A DNA stretch of 63,524 nt from an uncultured Eubacteriales bacterium (GCA_902779185.1 CACZAM010000009.1:1-63524); one strand, 5' to 3'; counted from the first letter of the stretch, positions 46,369 through 55,391 are shown. A program made the numbers and translations. Notes: a model not told the origin generated them from the letters alone.

Positions 46369-46695
46369 GGTAGTATTCAGCGGATTCCGCAGTTCTTCAG
46401 GCACCATTGGCAATCCTGAAGCGGCAGCCATTTCTATGACAGCCTTGTTTCCGTCAAAGATTCCGTAAAAACTATCGGTTTCTTCCATGAGCGGACCATG
46501 AACTTTTACAGCGATCTGTTCGCCCTGCTCTGCAGCAATTACCGCTTCAACAGTTCCTTCACCGCCGTCAGCGACCGGAACTCCGGAGCATTCGCACTCA
46601 CCGAATACTTCCCGGGCAGCCCTGCTGAGCAGCTCTACGGTTTTTTCACTTGTCAGGCTTCCCTTAAATGAATCAGATGCAAATAGAAGTTTCAT
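46357..46695 (-). pseudogene. Glycerate kinase fragment (N-terminal third)
   Basis: The first 108 codons of a glycerate kinase (MKLLFASDSFKGSLTSEKTV, PVADGGEGTVEAVIAAEQGE) are present, then the frame stops within the methyltransferase remnant. The DNA is close to the intact gene at 57806-58942 (about 27 differences in 325 bases by hand alignment). The ATG overlaps the stop of the membrane hydrolase gene (ATGA), an accident of the join or a former operon. Confidence 0.85.
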
Positions 46696-47891
46696 GGTTC
46701 TTCTCCTTGTATAAAATGTGCTCCGGCCCATTCACTTATGGCATCCGCGGTTTCTTTCTGCTGCTCTGCCGCAGTTATCGACGGACTGCCGTCACCTTTC
46801 TGTTCGCCATAGTTACCAAACTGAGCGTGATTTCCTCCCTTTATGACCACTTCAGTAAAGTCGGCAGGCCACAGCCCGGCAGCCTTTGTCTTTTTGTATT
46901 TGCCTGTATTGAGCACTTTGTCATCTGTACCGTATATCGACAGCACCGGAGTGCTGAGTTCTTCAGTCGGATACGAAGCGAGCAAAACAAGTCCGTCCCA
47001 TGCATCCACGTCTCCTGTCTCCTCCGCGTCATTCGCCGCCATCGCCGCAGCCACGCCGCCAAGTGAATGTCCGCCTATGTACCATCTCTCATAATTGTTT
47101 GGTTTTTCCGGACGTATGGTCCCGGCTGCGTCCCGGCCCAGCAGCGCAAAATTGAGCGGCATGTCGCACAGATAGCAATCGATGCCTTTCAGAGACAGCG
47201 TTTCCATAAGCGGAGCATACGCAGCTGCTTCGACTTTAGCCCCGGGATAGAACACCAGGGCGGAATCTGTGCCCTGTCCGTCAAAATACCATCCGTTTAC
47301 GCCCTCATCCTCCTGAGTTATCTCAGAAACATTTACTCCGTTCACTCCCCGGAGCGCGTCAATCGCCTGACTGTCAGCATGATAATATGTACCGAAATAC
47401 ACAACTATCACTCCGGCCAGAACAGCCAGCTGAGCCAGGGTATTAACTACTTCCTCTGTCCAGTTGGACCCTGCGCTGCTGTCCATATGTGAACCGAGGT
47501 ATCCCATCAGGCACATCAGAGCAAAACCTGCCGCAAACAACAGCGCCGCAGGCATCATAGTCAGTGACCGCCACAATCCGGCAAACGCAGCTCCTCCTCC
47601 CGCAGGCACGGACAGTATCATCAGCGCAAAGCCGGAAGGCATAAGAATGCGGAACGCGCGTGTCAGTCCGGAACAGTCTTTTTTTCCGGTCACTATGATC
47701 AGCTTCCATACGGCTTTGCAGAAGCCTCCGGTGAAGCTTGCAAGGACTCCCGCAAGCAGGATCGAACTTTCGTACATGCTGTACATTATAAGCCCGCTCA
47801 AAAGGAACAGTAAGACCGGCATCAGATCCAGCAATGCCAGCCCTAAAGTGTATTCATTATACTCATTTTTCCATTTCGCAGTCTTATTCAT
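46692..47891 (-). CDS. Membrane-anchored alpha/beta hydrolase
   Basis: 399 residues. The N-terminal part holds about five hydrophobic helices (from LGLALLDLMPVLLFLLSGLI to AQLAVLAGVIVVYFG). The C-terminal part is an alpha/beta hydrolase with nucleophile Ser in YIGGHSLGGVAAAMAA (about 275), Asp in VLSIYGTDDKVLN and His in VIKGGNHAQFGNYG. The catalytic domain should face outward. Substrate unknown; carboxylesterase-like action is likely. Confidence 0.82.
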   Translation of the reverse strand: MNKTAKWKNEYNEYTLGLALLDLMPVLLFLLSGLIMYSMYESSILLAGVLASFTGGFCKAVWKLIIVTGKKDCSGLTRAFRILMPSGFALMILSVPAGGGAAFAGLWRSLTMMPAALLFAAGFALMCLMGYLGSHMDSSAGSNWTEEVVNTLAQLAVLAGVIVVYFGTYYHADSQAIDALRGVNGVNVSEITQEDEGVNGWYFDGQGTDSALVFYPGAKVEAAAYAPLMETLSLKGIDCYLCDMPLNFALLGRDAAGTIRPEKPNNYERWYIGGHSLGGVAAAMAANDAEETGDVDAWDGLVLLASYPTEELSTPVLSIYGTDDKVLNTGKYKKTKAAGLWPADFTEVVIKGGNHAQFGNYGEQKGDGSPSITAAEQQKETADAISEWAGAHFIQGEEP

Positions 47892-47902
47892 AAAGAGAGC
47901 AA

Positions 47903-48283
47903 CTATAATTGCGTGTCACTCAACAGCAGCGCAAGCTTTTCTCCGAATAACTTATTTACAAATGCTATGACTCGCCCTATCCCGATCATAGCTATCAACG
48001 TACCGATGCCAACGCCTAAGATTCGATGTGATACCGTCATTGAAAGGATGCAGGTAAGTGTGACGCAGGTTATGTCTACGATATTCTTGGACAGCCCCAG
48101 ATCGATCCCGGTGCGGTCTGAAACCGCCTGCACCAGCCCATCTCCCGGGTTTGCTATAAGCCGCATATCAAGGCTGAGCGCAGCGCCGGTTCCCACGAGA
48201 ATGACCGAGATCAGCAGGACGGCTACCCTTGCCCCCATCGTTTCAGCTGCCGGGATCCATGCAGACAGTAAATTGAGGAGCAT
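47903..48283 (-). pseudogene. Truncated YczE/YitT-like membrane protein
   Basis: 126 residues covering about three membrane segments; GTGAALSLDMRLIANPGDGL and GLSKNIVDITCVTLTCILS are typical of the C-terminal part of YczE-like proteins, which are usually about 200 residues. The ATG is only four bases after the T-run of a terminator, with no ribosome site, so the N-terminal half and promoter appear to be lost. Confidence 0.55.
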
Positions 48284-48286
48284 GGT

Positions 48287-48316
48287 AAAGAAAAACTCCG
48301 GAACAAAGCCGGAGTC
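48287..48316 (-). terminator. Terminator of the double-glycine peptide gene
   Basis: On the minus strand ACTCCGG-CTTTGTT-CCGGAGT is followed by TTTTTCTTT. It is about 95 bases after the peptide stop. Confidence 0.88.
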
Positions 48317-48408
48317 CTGGAGCTGATGTCAAAGGCGAGGTTCTGTTATTTAGCTATTGCAAGCCTCATCATTAAACCGACCAATATCTGACTCAAGTTT
48401 TGTCTTTA

Positions 48409-48654
48409 TTACCCTTTTGTCCTGATCATCAGCTTGTATTCGTCATATCCGCAGCCAGGACATTTTTTTGTTTCAGCGACGTACATAAAGCAATCATCCC
48501 AATTGTCAAAGACTTTCACGAAACCACAACGGATCGGGCACACCGCTTCGCATGTCCAGCCTGAACCTGTTCCGCCTGCTACGTTTTCGATTTCATCAAG
48601 AGATAATTCCTGCAGCTGATCATTGACATATACTTTGATCTTTTCATCCTTCAT
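48409..48654 (-). CDS. Double-glycine leader peptide, Cys-rich (bacteriocin/RiPP precursor-like)
   Basis: 81-residue peptide. Residues 1-28 read like a secretion leader ending QELSLDEIENVAGG, a good match to the LSxxELxxVxGG pattern cut by C39-domain ABC exporters. The core (29-81) has six Cys at 35, 39, 43, 55, 65 and 68, aromatic residues, and a CPGCGYDEYK end. The ATG has an AAGGAG ribosome site and the gene ends in a strong terminator. No modification enzyme, immunity gene or C39 exporter is found in the window, so it is an orphan precursor or a Cys-rich metal-binding protein that happens to resemble one. Confidence 0.7.
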   Translation of the reverse strand: MKDEKIKVYVNDQLQELSLDEIENVAGGTGSGWTCEAVCPIRCGFVKVFDNWDDCFMYVAETKKCPGCGYDEYKLMIRTKG

Positions 48655-48727
48655 GATAAAGCTCCTTTCTGCCGCTTAAACTGATTTTGGCATATCAAGC
48701 ATACTACGACTTCAGTTTAAAAGGTCA

Positions 48728-51487
48728 TTAACTTACTTTTACGGCCTTTATCTTGCTCCTGATACCGATATAGCGCTTGCCGCCCTTTGTCTTGTACGGA
48801 CGGACAGCAATGTAATAGCGCTTGCCCTTCCTGAGATCTTTTACCGTATAGGCTTTCCGGTTCTTGCCCTTGACCGTTATGACTTTAGCCCCCTTCAGGT
48901 CTTTCTTCTCTGAAATGAGCACCTGGTATCCGCTCGCGCCTTTTGTTTTCTTCCAGGTAGCTCTGACCGCTTTTTTGCGTGCCTTGAAGCGAAGCCCTTT
49001 CATACTGCGGTAGAACCGGTATCTGATCTTGGAGTACTTACCGGTCTTCTTTGTACTGTCCACGGCTGCAGCGCGGAACTGATAGAGTCCGCCGGTCTTC
49101 AGCTTCTTGATAACAGCAGTATTTCCTGTTGTCCTGACGGTCTTCCACGACTTGCTTCCGGCTTTCCTGTATGCCACTTTATACCAGGCTGCACCGTGCA
49201 CGGTACCCAGAGTGACTTCCATCTGTTTCTTCCTGCTCACTGCCTGGGTCCTTACAGAAGGAGCTGAGAGCTTCACGTCATCTGTCTGCGCGGGATCCGG
49301 TACCGGGCCGACCTCATCACCGTTGTCCATGCTGTTACTGCTGTCCGGCTCATTCTCCGCTTCAACCACGTTGACTGTGACCAGAGCAGTACCAACATCA
49401 TGCATGTATGCATATACATAGGCCGTTCCAGGCTTCAGACCGCTTAGCCTTGCAGAAAGCCCGTCCTCTGAAGGCGTAAGTGAAACAAATTGACCGTCTT
49501 CACCCTTGACCTTCCACTCCACTGAATTGTACTCCGCATCCCAGTAGTCTTTCTCTGAGCCGAATACCTCAAGGCTCAAATCAGCAGAGTCTCCGGCTTT
49601 GATCTCAAGCTTTTCATCAGCCACGTTCTTCACCCGGACCCCGATATCAAGAGGCGCATCATACGCAATGCCTTTAATTGGGAAATTGTCCAACTCAACC
49701 GAGCCTCTCATCATTTCCCACAAATCCTTATAAACGGCACCATGGGCCTCATCCGTTGACCAGTCCTGCCACGTTCCATTTATATATAAAAGGCTCTCAC
49801 CCTCGTTCACTATCCCTTTTCCATACGGAATATACGCATTTTTTGCATATGCCTGCGGCGTGTTGATACCATAGCTCCCATCCGGCAGCGATGCCGTGGT
49901 CACTATGGAATAGCGCTGCCCCTTCTGTATGATCACCGGCTCATCCATATACTCCTGATAATAGCCGCCGTATGGATAGCTGTTGTTCCCGCTGGCCAGC
50001 AGGACTCCGTCTTCCGGTGAAACAGAATCAGGCGTAAGCAAATAGATTTCATAATTTACGACAGTACCCGGCGTGGCAACTTCAAAAGCGACATTCAAAA
50101 TATGCTCGGTTTTTTCAGGTTCGAAAACATTCGCCGTTTTTGCAGGAGCTTGTGAGATTATTTCCCGGATCCCGCCCACAGGCATGAGATCGTACTGATC
50201 GCGATGCAAGGTATCAGGATCATATCTGGTCCCGGCGCCTTTCAGCCACGGATCAAACAGGAGCACCTCAGGCGTGGTAATTGACTGATCGTAATAAGAT
50301 AGCCAGAAATAGCCAGAACCTACCATGATCTCATTGCCATTTTCGTCCAGCACGGCATCTCCGTTTTCATCTGTTTTCGGGACCGGGATTCCCCAGTTTC
50401 CAGAGCCCTTATCAGGGAACTCATTCAGTCCGGAGCCCCAGCTATTCTTTACCAGCCAGGCTCCGTCAGCAGGCGGCTGATGTCCGGATGCAAAGTTCTC
50501 CTTGCTGTAGTTATCATCCCACCCGATAATTGTCACCGCATGATTTGCAGCAACCGGCTCCCATGTATAGTGCGCCCAGGTGCCGGCATTCATATATGTT
50601 CCTTCACCTGAGGTCTGCCACGGGCGCGATTCATCAGCGTGAAATCCTATTGCAACTGCATTCAGGCCCTTGATGTGCTCTTTTATCACGGCTGTGCCAG
50701 CTTCGTTGTAACTATACTGATTCGCCCTGTCTATCAGCGCCGGGGAAGGCAGATAATAGGATTCTGACAGAACATAATCCTGCTGATACCGGTGACTTTC
50801 ATCCAGAAGCCAGTCGTCATCCTTGGAATAAGAGGTAGGATAATTGATTCCTCCCGCTTCATAACTCTCCTGGATCTTGCCTTTTTTCCCTTTGTATTCA
50901 TACAACTCATCCCTGCTCTCCTGGACCGGACCGACGCCGGCCGCAAAGGTGTGAGCAGCAAGAAACGCATTGCCTCCTGCGTAGATGTCCTCAGCAGCGA
51001 GTTGAGTAAAGTCTTCTCCATTTACGCTATATATGCCTTCTCCGTATTGTGAGCTATCCGGATCATTAAGCCAGACGTTGGCAAAAAATGCGAGCTGTTT
51101 TTCAGACAGGTTGAGAGTTTTCCATGCATCCGGATCATAAGCCAGCACAGTGCTGAGTATGTTCGTTTCTGCAGCTGCTATCGCCGAAAATCCCCAACAG
51201 GTTCTGAACGGGTACTGAGAACGTACAGGAGTAACATAGCACCTGTCTCCGATCCCATCGCCGTCAGTATCCACAGACCGAAGGTCAAAAGATGCCGGCA
51301 GGTCGCCGCTCTTTTCAAGGGCCTCCTTCTTTTCATCTGTGCTTATAAAATCTGTCGGACTATCGAGGGATTCAAAGGACTGCCCTTTGTCTTCACCTTC
51401 AGCATAACCAACAGATCCGGCGCAACCAATGCACAGAGTCAAGGTCAATATGACAGCGGTCAATTTTGGAATCAATCTGAGTTTCAT
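48728..51487 (-). CDS. Secreted papain-like (C1A) cysteine peptidase, second copy
   Basis: 919 residues from ATG 51487, which starts a normal signal peptide (MKLRLIPKLTAVILTLTLCI); an upstream ATG at 51517 also has a ribosome site and would add ten residues. Catalytic motifs: Cys in VRSQYPFRTCWGFSAIAAAE (about 96), His in NHAVTIIGWDDNYS (about 316), Asn in AWLVKNSWGSG (about 346). A lectin-like middle domain, a Big2-like unit and two FN3-like units (AAWYKVAYRKAGSKSWKTVR; ASGYQVLISEKKDL) follow. Unlike the paralogue at 29538-32321 it lacks the basic end module. It lies downstream of the ATPase gene and upstream of the small peptide. Confidence 0.92.
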   Translation of the reverse strand: MKLRLIPKLTAVILTLTLCIGCAGSVGYAEGEDKGQSFESLDSPTDFISTDEKKEALEKSGDLPASFDLRSVDTDGDGIGDRCYVTPVRSQYPFRTCWGFSAIAAAETNILSTVLAYDPDAWKTLNLSEKQLAFFANVWLNDPDSSQYGEGIYSVNGEDFTQLAAEDIYAGGNAFLAAHTFAAGVGPVQESRDELYEYKGKKGKIQESYEAGGINYPTSYSKDDDWLLDESHRYQQDYVLSESYYLPSPALIDRANQYSYNEAGTAVIKEHIKGLNAVAIGFHADESRPWQTSGEGTYMNAGTWAHYTWEPVAANHAVTIIGWDDNYSKENFASGHQPPADGAWLVKNSWGSGLNEFPDKGSGNWGIPVPKTDENGDAVLDENGNEIMVGSGYFWLSYYDQSITTPEVLLFDPWLKGAGTRYDPDTLHRDQYDLMPVGGIREIISQAPAKTANVFEPEKTEHILNVAFEVATPGTVVNYEIYLLTPDSVSPEDGVLLASGNNSYPYGGYYQEYMDEPVIIQKGQRYSIVTTASLPDGSYGINTPQAYAKNAYIPYGKGIVNEGESLLYINGTWQDWSTDEAHGAVYKDLWEMMRGSVELDNFPIKGIAYDAPLDIGVRVKNVADEKLEIKAGDSADLSLEVFGSEKDYWDAEYNSVEWKVKGEDGQFVSLTPSEDGLSARLSGLKPGTAYVYAYMHDVGTALVTVNVVEAENEPDSSNSMDNGDEVGPVPDPAQTDDVKLSAPSVRTQAVSRKKQMEVTLGTVHGAAWYKVAYRKAGSKSWKTVRTTGNTAVIKKLKTGGLYQFRAAAVDSTKKTGKYSKIRYRFYRSMKGLRFKARKKAVRATWKKTKGASGYQVLISEKKDLKGAKVITVKGKNRKAYTVKDLRKGKRYYIAVRPYKTKGGKRYIGIRSKIKAVKVS

Positions 51488-51667
51488 ATTATCCTTTAAT
51501 ACTTCCTTTTGTTCCATATCAGCACCTTTCAGTCAGTAGTATCCTCTTTCAGTGCATTGATTTCCCCCATTCTCATACCGCTGCAAGCGGTAATTAATTG
51601 TATCATAAAACAGCGAGAATACACCTGGCCATGGAACTTCCAAAGTATTCATTTCAGTGAAAATCTC

Positions 51668-51747
51668 ATTCATTTACGACTTCCCCAAAAATGTGATGTA
51701 ATCTCTCCTCAAGTTTCTCCAGTATATTAGGAGAGTCGAAGTTTTAT
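51668..51747 (-). pseudogene. C-terminal gene scrap, copy 1
   Basis: A short frame reads NFDSPNILEKLEERLHHIFG then EVVNE and stop. Its first part is nearly identical in DNA to a scrap at 57634-57767. It starts without a start codon next to the stop of the ATPase gene. Family unknown. Confidence 0.45.
51704..51747. repeat. 44-base repeat, copy 1
   Basis: Forty-four bases starting TCTCTCCTCAAG and ending GTCGAAGTTTT are repeated at 57724-57767 with two differences. The ends CTCTCCT and AGGAGAG are inverted repeats. Confidence 0.7.
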
Positions 51748-53033
51748 AAAAACATCACCATGTAGTGAGGAATGGTCTTCTTTGATTTATACGCCACTGC
51801 AGGTTCATACCTTTTTATGAAGTTGTTGAGTGAAACGGTTGCAGTATTACCCGCCTTGACTTCTATAGGGACAACCTCCCCGTCTTTCTCTACCAGGAAT
51901 TCAAGTTCATGATCATCATCCGGCTTGTAGTAGTATAATTTATAGCCATTTTTGACCAGGCTCTCCGCTATGATGTTTTCGTATATACCACCCTTCGCGG
52001 TTCCCTTTATTGTATTGTTAAGAACAGCCCGCTTCGTCTCAAACCCATACATTGCACAGAGCAGACCGGTATCATTGATATAGAGTTTGAACTGCTCTTC
52101 CTTTGCATTTGCCATGAGCGGGATATATGCCTCATGAATGTTATAACAAGCGTGAACCAATGCGGAATCAACGAGCCACCTTATACTTCCACCATATTTT
52201 TTGCTTGTTTTTCCTTTTTCTACGGTTGAATACTGGAATTTCTTGAGTTCCTTAGCAAGCTGTCTCGGGATGGCTTCATAACACGCTTTGACCTTGGTTT
52301 TCCCGGCACCTTTTGCATGCTTTGAAATATCAAACCGATAATTCTCTATGATTCTTTCCTGAATTCTGGCCACGGCATTGAAGTCGTGGTTAGCAGTATA
52401 ATCAGCAACAGCTTCTGGCATACCGCCTACAACGATATACTCTCTGAATAGTTCCTCATATTTATCATTGATTGCTGCAGGCACTGCTTCATTGTTGTCA
52501 TAATATGACTTCAGGATACTGATTGCTTCTTCCCCATATCCCTCAGCCCAAAGAAACTCTTCGAAGTCCATGGAATACATAGTCAGGAAGTCTTCATATC
52601 CGGTAGGTACTGATTCAGGCTCCTCAACATCTGAGTCTCCATCTTCTGCATATGTAAGGCCAAGCAGGCTTCCGGAACTGATGATGTCAAACCGTCCGTC
52701 TTCTGCTAAAAATTTAATCGCAGTACGTGCATTGCCGCAGTTCTGTATCTCATCAAGGAAAATCAATGTCTTCCCCGGAATGAGTTCAATGTCTCTGATC
52801 TGTGCGGTCATTCTTTTATAAACTGATTCAGCGTCAAGAGATCCGGCAAATATGCTCTTTAACTCCTTCTGGCTTATGAAATTGATCTCAATAAAAGATT
52901 TATACTCTTTCTCGCCAAAAGCTCTGATAATATATGTCTTCCCTACCTGCCTGGCACCTTTTACCATCAGGCATGTATTAGAGTGATTATTCTTCCACCT
53001 GAGAAGGTCCTCATAGATTTTTCTCCTAAGCAT
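51744..53033 (-). CDS. AAA ATPase with DUF4143 domain
   Basis: 429-residue protein of the ATP-binding/DUF4143 family found widely in anaerobes. Walker A is MVKGARQVGKTYII near residue 23, Walker B is TLIFLDEIQNC near 92, and sensor SSGSLLG follows. The C-terminal part holds a PD-(D/E)xK-like nuclease fold: DHELEFLVEKDGEVVPIEVK. The cell role is not known; some members are thought of as mobile or toxin-like. Two 24-base direct repeats lie upstream. Confidence 0.88.
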   Translation of the reverse strand: MLRRKIYEDLLRWKNNHSNTCLMVKGARQVGKTYIIRAFGEKEYKSFIEINFISQKELKSIFAGSLDAESVYKRMTAQIRDIELIPGKTLIFLDEIQNCGNARTAIKFLAEDGRFDIISSGSLLGLTYAEDGDSDVEEPESVPTGYEDFLTMYSMDFEEFLWAEGYGEEAISILKSYYDNNEAVPAAINDKYEELFREYIVVGGMPEAVADYTANHDFNAVARIQERIIENYRFDISKHAKGAGKTKVKACYEAIPRQLAKELKKFQYSTVEKGKTSKKYGGSIRWLVDSALVHACYNIHEAYIPLMANAKEEQFKLYINDTGLLCAMYGFETKRAVLNNTIKGTAKGGIYENIIAESLVKNGYKLYYYKPDDDHELEFLVEKDGEVVPIEVKAGNTATVSLNNFIKRYEPAVAYKSKKTIPHYMVMFL

Positions 53034-53107
53034 CTTCTTTCTCCTATAACTGAGCCGTATCTTATGAGAGCATTTTACACCTAAACATTCGGACTGTCAC
53101 TAGAAAA

Positions 53108-53165
53108 GGAATAGAATCGGAATATTGAAACGTATAATTATGGAATAGAATCGGAATATTGAAAC
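53108..53165. repeat. Pair of 24-base direct repeats upstream of the ATPase gene
   Basis: GGAATAGAATCGGAATATTG plus AAAC occurs at 53108-53131 and again at 53142-53165, with a ten-base spacer. The pair lies 75-130 bases before the ATPase start codon. It may be an operator. Two copies and a ten-base spacer do not make a CRISPR array. Confidence 0.7.
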
Positions 53166-53200
53166 ATAGAAAAGGGAACAAAAAACCATAAAGACGAAGA

Positions 53201-53224
53201 AACAGGCTGCCGAAGCAGCCTGTT
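53201..53224 (-). terminator. Hairpin after the GcvT fragment
   Basis: CAGGCTGC-TTCG-GCAGCCTG on the minus strand with TTTCTTCG after it. Confidence 0.65.
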
Positions 53225-53282
53225 CTGGCTTATCAATATGTTATTTTACATCGTTATTTGTCAGCTTGTCTGGTGTATCCGA

Positions 53283-53750
53283 TCATTCCCCATATACAGG
53301 AATATCTGATACGTCTCTCTTCTCATTTCGTACATAGTCCTGGTTATAAGGGAATCTTACGGCTTTGGCTCTGATCTTCATCTGGCGTGTACCCGGCGTC
53401 CCCCAGAGGATCTCAAACTCGCGCCCTTCCTGCGAATATTCGCAGTCTACGAACCCAAGTGAGATCATGCTGTTATATGTATATGAGATTATGCGGCCCG
53501 CACTGATGCCTACCTCTTTACCTTCCGAGAATACTTTATCAGCATTGTAGCTGAATCTGAACTCCCTGCAGGTGGTAGAATAATCAACGCTGCTAGGCTG
53601 TGTAATATCTTCGCAAGGCTCCTCTCCCGGTGTGATCATTGTAGCAAATACAGCTGCAACATCCTGAGGATTCCACTCAAGCGTAACGACTGTCCGATGC
53701 GGCTTATCCGCAAGCTCTTCAAGAGCTTTCTTCCCGATGAATTCTCTTCT
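53283..53750 (-). pseudogene. C-terminal fragment of an aminomethyltransferase (GcvT-like) gene
   Basis: From the stop codon of the cyclophilin-like gene the frame reads RREFIGKKALEELADKPHRT, then VVTLEWNPQDVAAVFA, and on to MKIRAKAVRFPYNQDYVRNE and stop. This is the GcvT C-terminal barrel (about 155 residues out of about 370-450). The folate-binding N-terminal part is missing, and the join is exactly at the previous stop codon. An internal ATG at 53639 could yield a 118-residue product, but no function is expected. Confidence 0.7.
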
Positions 53751-54801
53751 AATTATCTATGCTCAATGTAATGCATACATCTCCATTGCCCAACAGCTGT
53801 GCCATGTCTTCGGCACTCTGATCTGTTATATGTCCAAGTCGTGTGTATGCCCATGAATTGCTTCCATAGAATACCACTATCTGATTTCCGGAATACAGGA
53901 CAATATCTCCGGATGAGGTAGTCGTCTGCACGTCATTTCTCGGTAAGCTTGCTCCGATAGGACCAACCTGCTCAAATCCGCCATACATCGACATCTGGAT
54001 CGTGAGCGGGCTTTCACTTACAAGATCCCTGAGAGCCGCAACGCTTTCGTTGTCCTCCCAATCCACAGCTACGTTTTTATCGCCTATCTTCATTACAAGG
54101 TTCTTTTCAGCAATTGGCTGGTCTGTCTCTTCCTCTTCACGTACAACGACCTTGCATTTATATTTCTTATTCTTATATTTTGCGGTTATTGTAACGGTCC
54201 CCGGCTTCTTTGCCTTGATTTTCCCCTTCGAAACCGCAGCAACATTTTTATTCGACGTGCTCCACTTTACGTTCTTTGCACTTGCTCCTATAAGTTTGAT
54301 CGTTTTGCTGTTTCCGGGATTCATGGTAAGGCTTTTTTCGCTGAGCCTGATTACCTTTTTCTTCGAAAAACTTACTATGACTGACTTTTTACCGGCTGCT
54401 TTTTTAAGTCCCATTGGGTTTGTGATCCTGCCTACCTTTGTATATTTATATGATGTATTAAAGGATTTGTAGAATACAACAAGGCAGTCAGAGCCATACA
54501 GCATGATGTCACCCGCCTTGACCCTATTTACTCTTTTCGCATTGGTCGGGAAGTCTTTACTCAGATACCTGTACTTTTCATTACCGTTAAGCTCCGACAT
54601 TTTCAGCTTCATCGGCATGGATTTCAGCAGAGCCTTTGCTGTCTTGTTATCATAGAAGACTCCGTTAAAAGATTTGTTCCCGACTTTGATCTTCACTGCT
54701 GTCCCGCTTCCCGCGGAAACAGGAGCTGCAGGGATACAGAAGCAAAGAGCCGCAATGATAAATACGGTTAATAATTTTCTGATTATTGGTCTTTTACGCA
54801 T
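53749..54801 (-). CDS. Secreted protein with two cyclophilin-like domains and a Big2 unit
   Basis: 350 residues; signal MRKRPIIRKLLTVFIIAALC. An N-terminal degenerate cyclophilin-like unit (VKIKVGNKSFNGVFYDN) is followed by a Big2-like unit (NVKWSTSNKNVAAVSKGKI) and a standard cyclophilin-like domain (GGFEQVGPIGASLPRND, VVFYGSNSWAYTRLGHI). The last domain is very like the whole mature protein of the next gene upstream. Role unknown; surface-exposed. Confidence 0.78.
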   Translation of the reverse strand: MRKRPIIRKLLTVFIIAALCFCIPAAPVSAGSGTAVKIKVGNKSFNGVFYDNKTAKALLKSMPMKLKMSELNGNEKYRYLSKDFPTNAKRVNRVKAGDIMLYGSDCLVVFYKSFNTSYKYTKVGRITNPMGLKKAAGKKSVIVSFSKKKVIRLSEKSLTMNPGNSKTIKLIGASAKNVKWSTSNKNVAAVSKGKIKAKKPGTVTITAKYKNKKYKCKVVVREEEETDQPIAEKNLVMKIGDKNVAVDWEDNESVAALRDLVSESPLTIQMSMYGGFEQVGPIGASLPRNDVQTTTSSGDIVLYSGNQIVVFYGSNSWAYTRLGHITDQSAEDMAQLLGNGDVCITLSIDN

Positions 54802-54860
54802 TTTCTCTCCTGCCTGTCCTTTTAAATTGACTTTCCGAAATTGTAAAGTTCCAGTCTTTT

Positions 54861-55391
54861 CTATTCTGCTGTGATAGTTACTGTGACTCCGTCCCCGCCG
54901 AGCAGTTCTCGCAGCTCTGAATCAGACTTATCGGTGATTCTTCCAAGTCTGGTGTATGCCCAGGAGTTGGATCCGTAAAAGATGACCATCTGGCTGCTTG
55001 TGTACAGCATGATATCGCCCGCCTTGGTCTTGATATTTGTATCGCTGCTCGGAAGTGTCGCGCCTATCGGTCCTACCTGCTCAAACCCGCCGTAAGGTTC
55101 CGTTTCAATAGTCACAGGGCCGTTCCCTGCCATTTTTGCAAGCTCCTTTACCGATGCATTGTTCTCCCAGGACACATCCACAGCTGTGCCGTTTATACTC
55201 ATCTTCATTTCAACGATCTCCTCCTCTTCAAGTGCTGCAGTTTCTTCACTTTCTGCGGACTGCATGTTCCCGGCTTCGCCGGTATCCGTTACTGCTTCTC
55301 CTTTTGATGCAGAACACCCTGCCGGCATTACTGCCAGCAGGACGCACATCATTATCATTCCCAAAATCCTCTTCATCTTTTTTATATCCAT
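54861..55391 (-). CDS. Cyclophilin-like lipoprotein
   Basis: 176 residues with a lipoprotein signal (MMCVLLAVMPAGCSASKG) and one cyclophilin-like domain (VSWENNASVKELAKMAGNGP, GGFEQVGPIGATLPSSD, FYGSNSWAYTRLGRI). It starts four bases after the hydrolase stop, so the two form an operon. Proline isomerase residues are not evident; a ligand-binding role is possible. Confidence 0.82.
   Translation of the reverse strand: MDIKKMKRILGMIMMCVLLAVMPAGCSASKGEAVTDTGEAGNMQSAESEETAALEEEEIVEMKMSINGTAVDVSWENNASVKELAKMAGNGPVTIETEPYGGFEQVGPIGATLPSSDTNIKTKAGDIMLYTSSQMVIFYGSNSWAYTRLGRITDKSDSELRELLGGDGVTVTITAE

Noticed and set aside
53108-53165. Possible CRISPR array (24-base repeats ending GAAAC)
   Set aside because: Only two repeats with a ten-base spacer and no cas gene in the window.
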